Made by a program: the position numbers and the translations under genes. Below the pieces are notes generated by a model that did no database searches, was not told the DNA's origin, and saw only the letters and a program-made list of their open reading frames with translations. From Ceratothoa steindachneri (lineage: Eukaryota; Arthropoda; Malacostraca; Isopoda; Cymothoidae), in the NCBI GenBank assembly GCA_963969495.1, contig OZ018318.1, positions 96,997,413 to 97,061,412 of the forward strand: a DNA stretch of 64,000 nt, written 5' to 3'. Positions within the stretch are counted from its first letter, which is position 1. Each line of letters begins with the position of its first letter. Below are positions 9,734 through 22,887 of the stretch, one piece after another.

Positions 9734-10703
9734 TATGAAGTGTAGGCCCTTGTATTCCCATGCCTTTCCTTTCTCATCATAGTTTACGGTGTTTATTGCA
9801 GGTCGACCCACTTCGTGCCCTCCATTAATGCCCTAAATGTCTGTAACTTACCAGCCTAATTTTCCCCCTTTGTACTGAAGGATATAAATAAGGCCTTGAT
9901 ACCTTTTAATTTATTCTGTTGCAATGATTCTGTCTTGATTGCTCCGCTGAATCGTTCTCCGCCACTTAACTTTGACGTTGTTCATTTTTAGAGAGCCGTA
10001 CTGGATTTCTTCGTGCAGCGAGGAGTTTTTGCCATTGATTCCTGCCAGCGTTGTCGCTGCCCCTCTGTCGGCTGAATCCAATTTTGCTCTTCCAGGTACG
10101 TTTGCATGTGTTCTCCTTTGGTAAGCTCTTCACCTTGGCACGTGAAAGCTCTCTCCCAGTCACCTCGCCATCTCCTTTTTGGGGAATTCTGTCATCTCGA
10201 ATTCCTTCTCTCGGATCTTTGAGCCTTTGAGTCATCGTTCCCCTTGGTCTCGAGGCCTTTCGCCTCGATATTACCGTCTGTTCGTTTCTCCTTGCCGAAT
10301 ACCGTCATCGCATTCACCCCTGTGGACTTAGGTCGAATTCACTCATCGTCGCCGAGGCTCTTTCGCATAGGCTTCCCACGAGGGTTATTGCTTTACTGCG
10401 CTTGTTGTTTCGGCTTTAAACAAATTATTTGGTATGCGCGAATATCTATTTGGTTAGAACGACTTGTGGCCGTTAGATGGTGATAAGCATTTTTGACTTT
10501 TCTTATTATTTGATGTACCCCCGTATAATTTGTTAGCAGTCAATTTATTACACTTTGATTTTGATATAAATAATACTGTAATTTAGTACCATCCTGTTAA
10601 ATTCTACTGAATTTCTAGTGGGCCTTTATATCTCTGGTCTTCTATAAATTTTTCGGGTGTTTTATTTGGGCTCTGTGAACCGAGTTCCGCGATAGCCTTT
10701 ACA
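9734..10703. mobile_element. probable solo LTR with 5-bp target duplication
   Basis: A 970-bp insertion into repeat block R is flanked by GCAAC on both sides (9,729-9,733 and 10,704-10,708), while the uninterrupted copy 1 has GCAAC once. A 5-bp duplication is typical of LTR-element integrase. The insertion ends in ...TTTACA and begins TATGAAG, so a TG...CA boundary is off by two bases at the left. A TATA box (TATAAATA, 9,883-9,890) followed by a long transcribed-region-like stretch fits a U3-R-U5 arrangement. No gag or pol is present. The strand of the promoter would be plus. A non-LTR explanation is possible but less likely. Confidence 0.6.
9883..9890 (+). promoter_or_regulatory. TATA box in the LTR-like insertion
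   Basis: GGATATAAATAAGG lies about 150 bp inside the insertion, where a U3 promoter is expected. Confidence 0.45.
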
Positions 10704-10830
10704 GCAACCCACGTTTAAATTTTATCATTTAGGGCAAGGTCCAATCGTAGTGTGTGCTGCGGGCTTTCCACTTTCCCTTCCAAGTGAAAGGAAACAAGGG
10801 GAGCTCAGGAAATCTAACCTTACCTCCGAC

Positions 10831-13800
10831 AGCCTCCAATGACTTGAAGCATTTTGTGATAAGATGATAAATGGTTATTACATTGATGGTTTCCTATGGT
10901 TCAAATCACTTACAAGTACTTTTCAACGGCTAAATGATTAGGTAAGGCTTTTGCCACTAAAAGGCCTAACCTAGTTCCAAATCTGATGGCAGATTTAAAA
11001 TCTCCAGGGTGTAAACCATATGTCCCATGGTAACATGTATTTTTTTTCTTATATATGCGAGTAAGTTAAATTTATTTACCCATCTAATATTGTCAAAGTA
11101 ATCTTGCTATAATAAATTATTTGAGTCTCCGGAGCACTTTAGTTTGTATTTTTTACCAGCCCAGTATTGAATATTCACTCTATATCATATGACAAGAATT
11201 TATTCAAATAATAATAATTGAGTAGGGAATTAAAAAGCTTACTCCACTAAAGACTATTTAGCTCTCTATTCCGAATTTTGCTTCAAATATCGATGACTGC
11301 ATTCCCTTAGAGAGCAACGGTTCATCCTCTCATAAGAGAGGGTTAATTTATTAGCACCATTGCGTCGAAGTTATTGGAAAGTTAAATGTAAATTTTGGGA
11401 GGTAAACTAATTACGTTAAAGAAAATAAGATAATCTCATTTCTCTATGGATCCTAGTCCATACTACGACCAGTCATTCGAAGTTCCATTTAATATATCGC
11501 GTTGAAGAGCTATGGAAATATAATTATTACTGAAATGTTATGAAATTTTGAGGAAATGACTTCTTCTTTTTAAAGTTTTCTGTTAATTTGGGAGCAAATT
11601 GGGTTCACTATCGAATTAAATAGCAAGTAATTTGAGGCAGAACCCCTAAATAACTTCAATATGTCTAAGTGGTTTTGAAGATTTTTAATAATATTCTGTG
11701 GTTATTTTTCTTTATATGAACCATTTCTCACTGTGAGATAGAGGCTTCGAATTCATGGGTTCACTCATGTAGATAAGATTGAGTAGAGGTTAGGTTATTT
11801 AAGTTTCTTATTCTCTACAGTAGTTGTACTTTTGTGAATTTCCTTGGCAAAAAAGATTTAAAATAATAATTTGGTGGAATAAATTTACCATGACATCTAT
11901 TAATTTTTTACGCTAAATAATGATCGTAAAACGTAAAATAATGCTCCTAAAGTTCCCTCAACTATTTACTTTGACATTTAATACCCTATATTATCTAACT
12001 TGTGAGTGAAGTGAAACAAAATGGAGTACTACCTAGCTGCCACCAAGGTATTATTTGAATGAATATGTCATATGGCTTTCGGCAAAAAATGAACAACTAA
12101 CTTAAAATAATCTATTAACCCTAAGGTTAGATTTTGGTAAATTATTTCTAAACTCTTTCTACATTCAGCTTAAAAGACCTCTATCCGATTCTACCCTAAC
12201 TTAACGTCCCTGGTTAGCTCAAGCTAGGTGTTAGTTTTTGCTTTTAGCCTAAAGCTGACGGCAACTTTGTCCGTCTCTTTCCGCGAAAAAAACAACGTTA
12301 GACACAATCTGAGCTACAGGGCTTTAATTGCATTAAATTGATGTCTCTTTCTGCCTTTGTTGTCTCTTACTAATATTTCCTTGCATCCTATACTTAATTT
12401 TATTCTTCCCACACTCTCATTCTTACCCATTGTGCACACAGTGCCTAGAGCCTACTGAAGCTCTGGACAGTATGGATGTGAGGATCTACAGAGGAGTACT
12501 CGGCCTCTCCTTTGAAGGCCAAGGGGGATGGGGGATCGAAGAGCTGTGCTTTGTCTTACAGTTCTCTTTTTATTTTATTTCCACGAGAAATCTGCCGATT
12601 GATCGGAAATGGTTCGGATTCCTAAATCAACTTATTTTATCTTTTGCCTTAAGTAAGCGTGATAAGCAAATTTAAATATCACATACTTATATTGTCACTC
12701 AAACATACGTAAATATATGTGTTCCATTCCTTACCTTCAAAATTTGGGGGGAATTTTGTTAAAGATCTATTAGAGACACTCATTTTTTTCCTAAGTTTAC
12801 TCAAGTCAGAAATAACCTCAGCATAACTGGCTCGGAAATTTTAGGAACTGAAGGAGTTGCTCATGAGATCTAGCAATTCGTTTATTTGTATGTTTGATCA
12901 AATTTCCCCTCTTTTGGGCACGTTTTTTACTATGTATGTTTTTAGTAGCAACGCAGTAAATATCTGTATAGTTCAGACCGATGCCGTATTAAGTTTTTTA
13001 GTTTTTGGTGGCGAGTGCATCGAAGACACGCCAGGAAAAGTCGTAGGTGTAGAGCAAAGAATCTTTATTCTGGGTTTCTTTTCTGGCAAATTATGTTGCG
13101 GAGGAGATTTGGAGCCAGGGATATTATGAAATATTGCGTTATTTCTATATATTTATGCTCATATATTTATGAGAGATAAGAATTGGTTGGATTCCTTGGA
13201 TTAGCTAGGGGTATTTTTTTTGTTTTGCGCATATTCCATGGGTTACTTTGAATAAGACAGTTACACGCGTTTTAGGCTAGTAAATTATGTTACACATCTT
13301 TGTATAATGTAATATTATTCTGGCAGTAATAGTTGTTGCGGAGAGAGTCTATCGCCCTCTATTAAGTCACTTAAAGACAATATTTCAGCCCGATTATGCA
13401 AAGCTAGAATTTCTCCATGATGGAATCTTAAAATGTAATGAGAAGGCTTAATTTACGCTTGCTAGTTTTTTGTAGGTTCATAGTGCATATTTTTCAGAAT
13501 AAACTCGTAAAAGGTTATGGGTAGTATGGTCTTTAAGAATGTTTATTATAATTTTATTTTCAACGAGGAAGTTAATATGATTCGATTTTTCTTCAAACAA
13601 CAAAGTTTGATCGCGAAAATAAATCTATACAGAAAATAGTTGCCTGCCCGATGAGCGTAAGTGAATTTACTATTATTGAACGATTTCATTTTCTTTTTTA
13701 CAGAAATCTCATTTCATGTGGAAATAAAATATTGTTTAAATCGATGTGCAAGTTTAAAAATGGGCTTTTATAGGGACATTTCTTTGAGGCACATTTCTTA

Positions 13801-16800
13801 CCTGAGCCAGAACCTTGGTGGATTAGATTAATTTTTTAGATGGAGGTGATAATACATTATTTCGAAAAGCGCTGGAAGAAAATCAGATGCCAAGCGCAAA
13901 CTATGAAAATAGATGGGACCCAAATTCCGAGGCGAAGTTTGTGACAAAAGAATAAAGTTAATGATATCAGGCTATCTAAAAATGTTTTTTTTTAATAATT
14001 CTACAGAATAACTGAAAAAAATCGCAAACAGGTCGTGCTACTAAACATGCTAAATAGCCTAGTAATCCTATCTTCTACATCGTTGCTCAGAAAATAAAAA
14101 TGAACTAATATTAACATTAAAAACAAACGCGCGCGCGTAACTCACCTCGTGTCATGGCTTTTCAATATTGCATTGAGGAAGAATTCTTGCGTTTCAGAAT
14201 CGGTTGAAATATTGTCTTTTGTGACTTAATAAAGGGTGAGCACTCCTCTCTTCAATCGAAATATTATTCCAAGGACACGATTACTACGAAGTAAAAAATA
14301 ATTAGAGGAATTTTTAGCATGAAACACGGTACCTCCTCTTATTTCAAATTACCTTTCATAGAAAATGGTATGAGTCTTGCGTATAATGAACTGGTAATTA
14401 GCTTTCGCACACTATGGAAAAATTACTTTCCGCAGAGATAATTATAGTTTTTTTGGCACGACCTTTATTTTAGATTATAGGTGGTTGGATACAGTCCTCG
14501 ATGAACCTCGTTGCAAGACGGATTGCTTTGTGTTAATTCTTCTTTCGCCTGCTCTGTTTAGTTAATACAATATTGGGGCTGAAGCCGTTGGGGATTCGTA
14601 AATGTGGGATCGATGAAGTGTTTATAACAAAGAAAAATAGAACAGTTTGTTTTACAAATGTAGCACTTGGAGGTGTATATATATTTCTTGGTAGGGGAAA
14701 GGTGGGCTTTTATGTGTAGTAGGAAATTTAGTCCAACATCCTAGGAAACACAACAGTATAGTTGTCCTATTTAAGGGGTAAAGTATATTTGATAGAATGA
14801 TACAGATTATGTTTTACTCTAGTTTGTGTTAAGATAAAGATAATAGACGGAGTATATTCTTCATCGCTTTGCACAACGCTTCAGTTAAAGCCATCAATTT
14901 GATCATATCCTTAATTTCCTTCACCTGGCTCCACGTTAATGAAAGATATCATTTGCAGCAAAAATTTCACGTAATCTCTATAAATATTAATATCTTCCAA
15001 CTTAATATTTCTGGGTAATATCTTCAAATGTATTCGTTCTGCAATTGAGTTGCATTATGATGGCGTGCGTGTCCATTATATCTGCTTCTGACGCAGAATC
15101 AGGAGAGAGGAAAGGACTGCTGGAAATTGAGAAAAATGGAATCCCTTAATTGGTTCAATTTTGTATTAGCCATTCTTTTATTTGTAGTTGCAAATTTATT
15201 TGAGTATCCAGGGCAACACAGGACTGTGTAAGTTTTAGGTTTAAAGGTTATAGGGTGTTTGCCACAATCATACGAGCTTTTTTAATTTAAATCGAAATTG
15301 TGGGTTCTAAACACGGTAACAGATGGATGACTCCCGCATAAGAATTTTCGAAAACTGTGCTTTCAATATTTGAGCATCTTTAATTTTATCGTAATGGAAG
15401 AAATTTATATCCATTATATCTTCAGCTGCCGCAAAATCAGGAAAGAAAGAGTGACTGCTGGAAGTAAAATATCTAAGTATGCGCTTATAAACATTATGGT
15501 GATCACAACAGTTGGCAATGTTTTGCGGGAGGGGGATTAGAGGATTTCATGCTCCATTTTAGAGGGGCCAGTTAATTTGACCTCCTTATCTAGTATAGCA
15601 TTTTAGACATAAAATATTTTAAGATTAAGAAATACACATGCAGTGTGAATATCTAAACCAAAAGTTTGGGGCTCCTGTAATGCCACATTTAAGAAGCGTT
15701 AAATTCCGATAGGGATTTATAAGTCTATTTCTTTTTTGTTCTGAGATCACAAATGAATATTTAGGGGTTAGAGATTCACCATTTACGAGTATTAACTTAA
15801 TTGCGTGTCAGCAAACTGGAAGCTTCCTTGAAATAATCCTTAGAAATAAAAACTTTAGGTAAATTTGCCATATAATATGTAATTTTGTGGAAAAAAAGCA
15901 ATATATCCAAAACATAAATCATGTTATAGAAGATGGAAATTTGTCTATCAGACAATAATTTTCCTTAGCTTAATTTCCCTCAGATGTTTCAAATCCTTCC
16001 ACCTTTGATCCTTTAGAAATTTTTTTCTGCAATTATTAGTGGCTTTTTAATTTCAATATTATGCGTTAAATCAAGTATGATTTTCTTACAAATAATTTTA
16101 CTTTTGCCATTTATTTTCTAAATATATTCGTCTAAAGATAAAATAAAAAAAAACGATATTGTAATTCTTCTAATGGGGAAAAATTATCTGAATCTAGATC
16201 CGTTTCATCCAGCTAGAGATGAATAATCATATTCCTGTAACATCTTTGAGTTTCAAACGCATTTTAAGGTTAATCTGAGTGTCTAAACCGTTTTTTATGG
16301 AGAAAGATGCGATATCGAAAACAACAAAACAGAATTTATATATTATTCAAAAGAATATATTGTGGATCAATGTATAATTGGATCAGCGAAAGAACCGAAG
16401 ATTAAATAGACTCTGTAGAACCTTTCGTTACGTCAATAAACGGCTACGTGAGGTAGCTGGTTTATTTCGAGCAAGCACTCAACATCTTTACAAGAGGATG
16501 AGCTTAATTAAATTGTCCATCAGTCTGGAGAAAACTAATAGACTAATTGTCACATAAATAGTTGAAAGATTTGTTTAAATATTGTTTGCACATAGTTTCA
16601 TTGAGATCTTTATAACTATTTTACAATAATCGTCCCTCACGGGAGTTTAAGAGCAATGTTACAAAATAAAAAAAGAAAACTAAAAGAAAGTTAAGGCAAC
16701 TGGCCTTCCTCATTATATCTCAACTGCTTAAGCATAAATTTTACCCCCATTTGGACAATACTAGGTAGGGGAAAATGATTTAGATTTTTATCTCAATCAA

Positions 16801-17859
16801 TAATTTGTTTCCATTCATCAATGTTATGAAATCCTACGCCTAATTAAATTTACGGATCTATATGAATTTGTGTGTATGAAAGAAATACATAGGTTTAGGG
16901 GTTCCTCTAGCTACCTACTGCTCAAAATAAAGGAAAAATTCATTTGGTCAAATGAGTGATTGCGTGGAATTGTTGGCGAAAATATGCTTCAAAAGGGTGG
17001 TGCCAGTTTTAAGAGAGTAGTGTCTCTATTTATTTAATCTTTTAATATTGAAAGAAATCACCCAGTAATGAATAATCTACTGCACCATAGTATTTCGTTT
17101 CGTGAAACCTTGTTTGTACCCACTGCCTCTCCTCAGGTGACTGGCGTGACAGTCATCGATCCAAATGGGTCATAATAAATTCAGTCATTACTCAACTTCA
17201 AAAATATTCTCTGCCCGCATTCACAACTTAACAAAGCAGTAAAACAAAGAAAGCGTATAATTTTTTCAAACGCCAAATGAGGCATAACTCTATGCAGTTT
17301 TCCTTGAACAGTTCCACGAATGTTGGTCGAAGATGAATGCTAGGGAATGACTTTGATTTTTATAAGGAGTAAGTTTTGTCTTTGCATGTTGATAAAATAT
17401 TAAGCTGAAATCGCATCGCAAAATTTTTGAAGTATGGTGAAAGAAAAATTTGCTGACATTTAATGAGGAAAGTATTTGCGAAAATTCGCTTGCTGCACTT
17501 TTTGATCGAGATCTCCTCATGGTATGATCAAGGAAACTCTGCATTTAGAAATGGTTTCTAATCCCATTGAGATTGCTAAGAGAAATACCAAGTCAGGTTA
17601 TACAGGCGTGAAGGTGTTTTCTCTATCAAACCTTTGTTTTTTACTGATCAAATTTCCTGTTTGCACGCAGATTGCAAAAATGTTTGATTATGAGATAAAC
17701 TGATATCAATTTACAACAAAAATAGACCAATAAATGTTATTATTTAATTTTGCTCAAATAAAACTTCAGAGAATAACTAAAAAATCGCAATAATAAACAC
17801 CTACTCGTATGATGTGTAGAAGTCTAAATACCTCCATGCATTAGTACATACACCGACAC
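10831..17859. other. AT-rich DNA without recognised genes
   Basis: About 7 kb with no protein family or RNA gene that I recognise. Open frames at 12,430-12,675 and 12,857-13,129 have no motif and look random. A diverged duplication of about 57 bp occurs at 15,072-15,129 and 15,410-15,466 (shared TCCATTATATCT, AATCAGGA, GACTGCTGGAA). Nothing else stands out. Confidence 0.5.
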
Positions 17860-18600
17860 AGCTGGTGGTCCCCCCCCCTCTTCCAAATTCCACTTTTCGC
17901 ATCGAACCCCCTTCACCCCTTTTCGCGCCTTCAGGATAACCAAATTCGTGGCCCCCCACACGGAAAAATGTCTGCCTCAAAAGACACCTGTCAGCCGACG
18001 AAGGCCTGAGTTTCTTCGCGCCGTCATAAACCTGCGACTAGAGACGAGGAAGCTCGGAATGCGCCGAGGTGTGAATGCTTGGCATGTCCTGGCGGCAGAC
18101 GAAAGGTCTTTTCGCGCAACGATAAGAATTTTATGAGAATCCGGTGCTCTCTCTCTCGGTTTTAGCTCTTGAGAGAAATAAAAGGGAAAATTCTCTTTGG
18201 AGTCGAGCAGAAGATCTTGAACCTATATTGTGTGTGGAGCTGGTCCCACAAAGTGAACAGTTTGCCCGTTGAAAGGAAGAAACTTAGGGGAATTTGTTGT
18301 CGCCGTCACGATACTTGTAAGTGCTAAACTTCTTGCAGACCCTCCCCCCTCCCCTTCAGAGTCAGAGGTTACACAGGACCTACCTCTGCGGATTACCTTA
18401 GACGCAGCTGAGTAATCATTTTTGGCGACCCACTCCAGGTGCCAATAAGCGGAACGGACACTTCGAGGAGAAGAATTCCGATTTGAGACAGAGTTTGATA
18501 CGCCTTAGCGATCCGGCCTAGGATCATTACCCGCACATTCGGCAACCTCGCACGACCGGGATAACTGCGAACATCGTCAGAAGAAGAAGAAATTCACCTT
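17860..18600 (+). other. GC-richer patch, possible LTR-element leader with primer-binding site
   Basis: The patch stands out in composition from its AT-rich surroundings. TTTGGCGACCCACTCCAGG at 18,421-18,439 resembles a tRNA primer-binding site that follows a 5' LTR, and the sequence after it resembles an untranslated leader. No gag frame follows and no second LTR is visible. It could equally be a degraded host exon or CpG-rich fragment. Confidence 0.3.
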
Positions 18601-21600
18601 CATTCACCAAATACTTACGAACTCGAAGGTATAGTTAAAGTGAAATATTCCCTTCCCTAACTTTACCAGTTTAATCGTTAACTAGAATTTCCATCCTGAA
18701 CTCATAAACTCGAGTATTACAAGTTATTAATTCAGTGCTTAATTCCATGATATTATTCAAATCATTCTGTCGGGTGTAATTAAGACACAAGCATCTTAGT
18801 TAGTAGACTTATATAGACTTACCAATTCAGTACGAATATTAATCCTATTTTTACATATATACGCTCTTCCATATTTCCAATTTATGTTTATTAAAGTTTA
18901 CTTTTGTATCTGTTGTTTTAACTATTTTGAACTATCCTTTGGCAATTAATAAGCAATCAACGCGGCTCAATTCTCAATATTACATAACTTCACTCATAAC
19001 TGGCTTTTATTGAGTGAAAACACACTCAGGAAATCATTATCTTGGTTTTGATCAAAAATGAATCACTGGGGTTATTCTTATTCACCGGAAGTGGTTACAG
19101 TAGGTGTATTGGCTACACTTCACCGCTCTTTACCTTGGTGCGGAATTTAAATAGATGCTAAGGAAGTGGGACTGAGATTACCCACTCACTAACCCTCAAC
19201 ATGATGATAAAGAGGAATATTGACAGGTAGAGTCTTCTTCCTGTTTGTCCAATCACTCAAGCATTTTAAGCTTGTCATATCTATCTAAACTCCAGATAAT
19301 GAAAGTGCTGTGCATATCTTTGAAGATAGATTGAAAGGGGAAGGTGGTTCAACTACCTTTCAGCAGGATGATATAAAACGACAATAAAAGGCCGGCTTTG
19401 TAATAAAATTATGTAACGATTTTTGTTCATTTATCAATTTTGAATCTGATCCATCATTTGACATTAATTTTAGAGCCTTTGGCATTTAAACACCAAGAGT
19501 TATTTAACCAAACGAATCAATAATAATTAAAATTGTATGTTTAGTTTGTCAGTATTATTGGGTGTGAAATAAAAGTCATCAAGAAGCACAAAATTTAAAT
19601 GTATTCCCATCTGTGTTTGATCCTCGAAACTTTCAAAGATATGGACAGGGATTTAAGACCTAAGTGAATAAATAGGGATTGGAAAAGTTCAAAAAATGTA
19701 TACATGTTGGTGCTTATGTAACAATATTATAGTTTAGTGATATTCTTTTTCTTTAGTGGGGCTACATTTTGAAAATGTTTGGTAGCAAGTATTAATCCAG
19801 CTTTGTGGGTTTAGTGTTATATAGTTAACTAATGACCTCAAACCTTCCGGAATCCTTGCAGGTTGCAACTACAAAGATATTATCCAAGTTTTCTCTGTAA
19901 CCCTGAAGAAATGTCCTGAATTTTCCTTGTCAACTTTTGCATTTTATGAAGCAAGGCGCCATATGATGTGAAACAACAGGATGTTTTCCCACTGTCACTT
20001 ATAATGGAAGTGCTCACGAAGGAGACGATTTCTAATGAATTTTCAAGTATTGAATTTTATCGATTAACACGAATTAAATTTTTCGTGTAGGTATAGTGTA
20101 GGTTGGTATTTAAAATTACTTGCCATAGTTGTGTGGTATTAATATCTCTAAAGTAAAGAACAGGAAATTCAATTCGAAGGTGCAAAACTAGAACCTAGTT
20201 TTATAAAATAAGAAAGTATAGACACCTGCATCAACGAGGGGAAAAAATATTTGACCAAGTCTTCGATGAAGGGTAATGTTTAATCTTACATTTTTACGCA
20301 GAGAAAGGCACCCCCCAGCAGTCAAATAGTTACTTAAGCTTGAAAGACGCAAGCATTCATACTCCTCTAAGAAGTTTTCAATGATTGTAGCAAGTGTAAT
20401 TAATTGCCTATATTGTGAGATTTCCCACTGAAGTAGCATGTCGCAATAGATTAAGTTCTTAAATAATCTCTTTAACTAAAGAAATTTATGCCCTCCAGTA
20501 AGGAGAAAATATATTGTTATTAGGTCTGCCAAAGGTGAGGTGGAGAGGCAAATTAATTCTAAGCTTGAAGAACCAGAAACTCAGGTGATTATGGTAAAGG
20601 ATTTACGGTTGACTACCAATATCATATTCTGCATTTTACAGAAAGATAATAACATTTGAGATTTTTCACAGAACAAACTATGTTACAAATAATCTCTAAT
20701 TGTGTAAGAAATTATAAACAAGATAAAAATTATTATTCAGGAATGTCGTAGAATCGACTCTCGACGATATACCATATATGACTATCCGTTGAGGGAACTA
20801 TTCAATTATATTTAGAGTGCGTGGTTATCTGGTCGACCGATGTTATTTATCTTGAATATGCTTAAGAAGTGGAACTCAGCTCAAGGATAATAATATGGCT
20901 ATCATTAATAAAATAGAGTTTTATTAATAAAACTTTCAACAACACACAAAACGGAAATTTTGAATAAACAGAGAATGGAAAGAGTCGTGGGAAATCTAGC
21001 TAATCCAAGGATTAAGATTTGAAAGAGATTTAAAAAGGTAAAACAAATAAAAATTCAAGTGATGGGATGGTTTGCTAGACCATTTAAAGCACAGGATAGG
21101 GTTGACCAAAAGGTTAAATGCTCAAAGGTAATGTTCAGCTTACGTAATGACCAGTTGTTGTGCAGAGGAAGGCGACGCGAAGGAATCTTCGGTCCGCTGG
21201 CGAGTTCCAGCTAATTGATTAAAGTTTTTTATACATTATCAAATGCACTCTTTCTACTATTGGGTGAAAAATTCATATGATAGTACCTTAAAGTTTTAGT
21301 TAATATTACCTGTATTGAATCAGTGTATTATAGTTACCTTTCGCCTATATGTTAGGTTAAGTTGGAAAGATTTGCCTTGGTTGTCTGGCTTAAAAGGTCT
21401 GTATTTGTTTAAACTAGCTTCCTTTTTCAGGAAATCAAAATTAAAATTGAAATTAGAAATTTTTCTTAATTTTCTGGACTGCGAAAATTGTTCTTTGCGC
21501 AATTTTTTATTAAGGAAAAATTTGACAACATCCTTATTCACTTTTATTTCATTAGCACTCACTCATGAAATATAAAAGTATGGGAACTAGTTTTTATTTA

Positions 21601-21735
21601 AAGTGCACATTTTGGCTATAAATTAATAAATTCAGGTCAAGGACTTTTCTAATATATAAATATTTTATATTTGATGTGAAAAATGTATTTCCATCAGAGT
21701 GGATAGCATTTCCGTTTCGACCAACGAAATTTGCC
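18601..21735. other. AT-rich DNA without recognised genes
   Basis: No coding region, RNA gene or repeat family recognised. Short open frames at 20,188-20,439 and 21,315-21,575 have no supporting motif. Confidence 0.5.
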
Positions 21736-21747
21736 TCAAGATAATTC
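21736..21747. repeat. 12-bp target-site duplication, left copy
   Basis: TCAAGATAATTC precedes the 5' end of I-group copy 2 and is repeated exactly at 25,039-25,050. Confidence 0.95.
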
Positions 21748-22195
21748 TCCCCGTAAGGGGCGCGGCGATTTGCCATCCTGGCTGCCGTGCTGTAGGGACT
21801 CAGCACCCCGTCCGACCCAAGCTTCGCCTCTTCTTCTTCCTTCCAAACACTTGTTTCCTCGCTTTTCATACAACCTCTCCTACAACTTTCTCTGGTCAGC
21901 CTCTAATTTCACAGGGTAGATGCTGACCTTCCTCTCAGCCAACCGTCCCACATCAGGGCTGAGGGGGTGGGGAGCAATGTTCCCTAACCCCTAAGCTCCG
22001 TTCTGGGGTGGCTGGTTTTTAACAACCTGCTTCATCCCCACCCATACCTTTCTCACATCCCTTTACCTCTCCTCTTCACAATCTATATTTTTTTACGCCG
22101 AGTTAAGGTGAAGCCACCATGCCGATGGACAGCCAGGCCACCAGGCAGGAGAGGTAGTCCGAAATGGCGGCGCCTGGCTCTGCCAGGCCTGTAAG

Positions 22196-22228
22196 CACCT
22201 CTTGCAGTGCGAACAACTGCAAGAGGTG
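22196..22228 (+). promoter_or_regulatory. 5'UTR hairpin upstream of ORF1, copy 2
   Basis: CACCTCTTGCAGT and ACTGCAAGAGGTG form 13 perfect pairs around a 7-nt loop. It ends 37-38 nt before the ORF1 start at 22,266, as in copy 1. The surrounding 5'UTR is also rich in short GC hairpins. Confidence 0.65.
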
Positions 22229-22265
22229 ATGAGCTATTGCGTCCCGTGGCACAAATAGGGTCACC

Positions 22266-22882
22266 ATGCCCATGGATGAATTCATAAAACCTCAAACCCC
22301 TTTTACTCTCCCTTGCTCAATGACGGAGCCGCCCTCAGGCAGCTCCAGCCAAAAAAGGGAGGCCCCTCCCCCTGTGCTTGCGCAGGGGACCCTCCATATT
22401 TCTCGAACTGGAGATGAGGCTTACTCCTCTCCTTCGCCTACAGGTGCAAGGGACTCCCCCTCACCCCCTTCTCTGGAGGTTCTTTCGGGCACCTCCCCTT
22501 TTCCAGCGGCAGTCCCCTGAAGATGGTCGCTAGGCCATCTTCGGGGGTTCCTAAAGCTGTCCCCCGTAAGGAACACACAACAAAGGAGAATCGGCTCCTT
22601 TGCATACGCCCCGAGGTTGAGCGAGTGGCTCGGAGATGGTGGTTCCTCGAAAAGAGGGCCCCCGGGCCTCCAAAGCCGCAACGCCTGCCTAAGGTTTCGA
22701 GGTGGAGGGAGGAAAAGACTCGCATGGCGAGCCCAACCTCCCTCAATAAGTCCTTGAAGGTGACAGTGCCTTCAGCGCTTTGTCTGGCCAACAGCGCCCG
22801 GGGTTTTGCCCCCGGGAAGCGTACGGCCATTCCCGTGATGGTCCTCAGGTTAAGGAGGGCCCCCGCGTCTCCTCCGAGCTAG
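22266..22882 (+). pseudogene. I-group ORF1 remnant, copy 2
   Basis: The start MPMDEFIK is followed by a Ser/Pro-rich N-terminus with VLAQGTLHISRTGDEAYS and SLEVLSGTSP, collinear with copy 1. A deletion at about 22,520 joins this to the ORF1 tail, which contains RPEVERVARRWWFLEKRAPGP and ends near 22,882. The basic region and all CCHC knuckles are missing, so the product could not bind RNA in the usual way. Confidence 0.8.
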
Positions 22883-22887
22883 GCCTG

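Larger units (their letters stand above)
9303..10830. repeat. repeat block R, copy 2, interrupted by an LTR-like insertion
   Basis: Homologous to 227-768. The left part (9,303-9,733) ends at TTTAGTGCAAC and the right part resumes at GCAACCCACG (10,704) and fades after GCTCAGGAAATC near 10,830. The intervening 970 bp have no counterpart in copy 1. Confidence 0.75.

Noticed and set aside
12430..13129. Two short open frames in the blank region
   Set aside because: No motif, no codon pattern and no paired splice signals that I can support.
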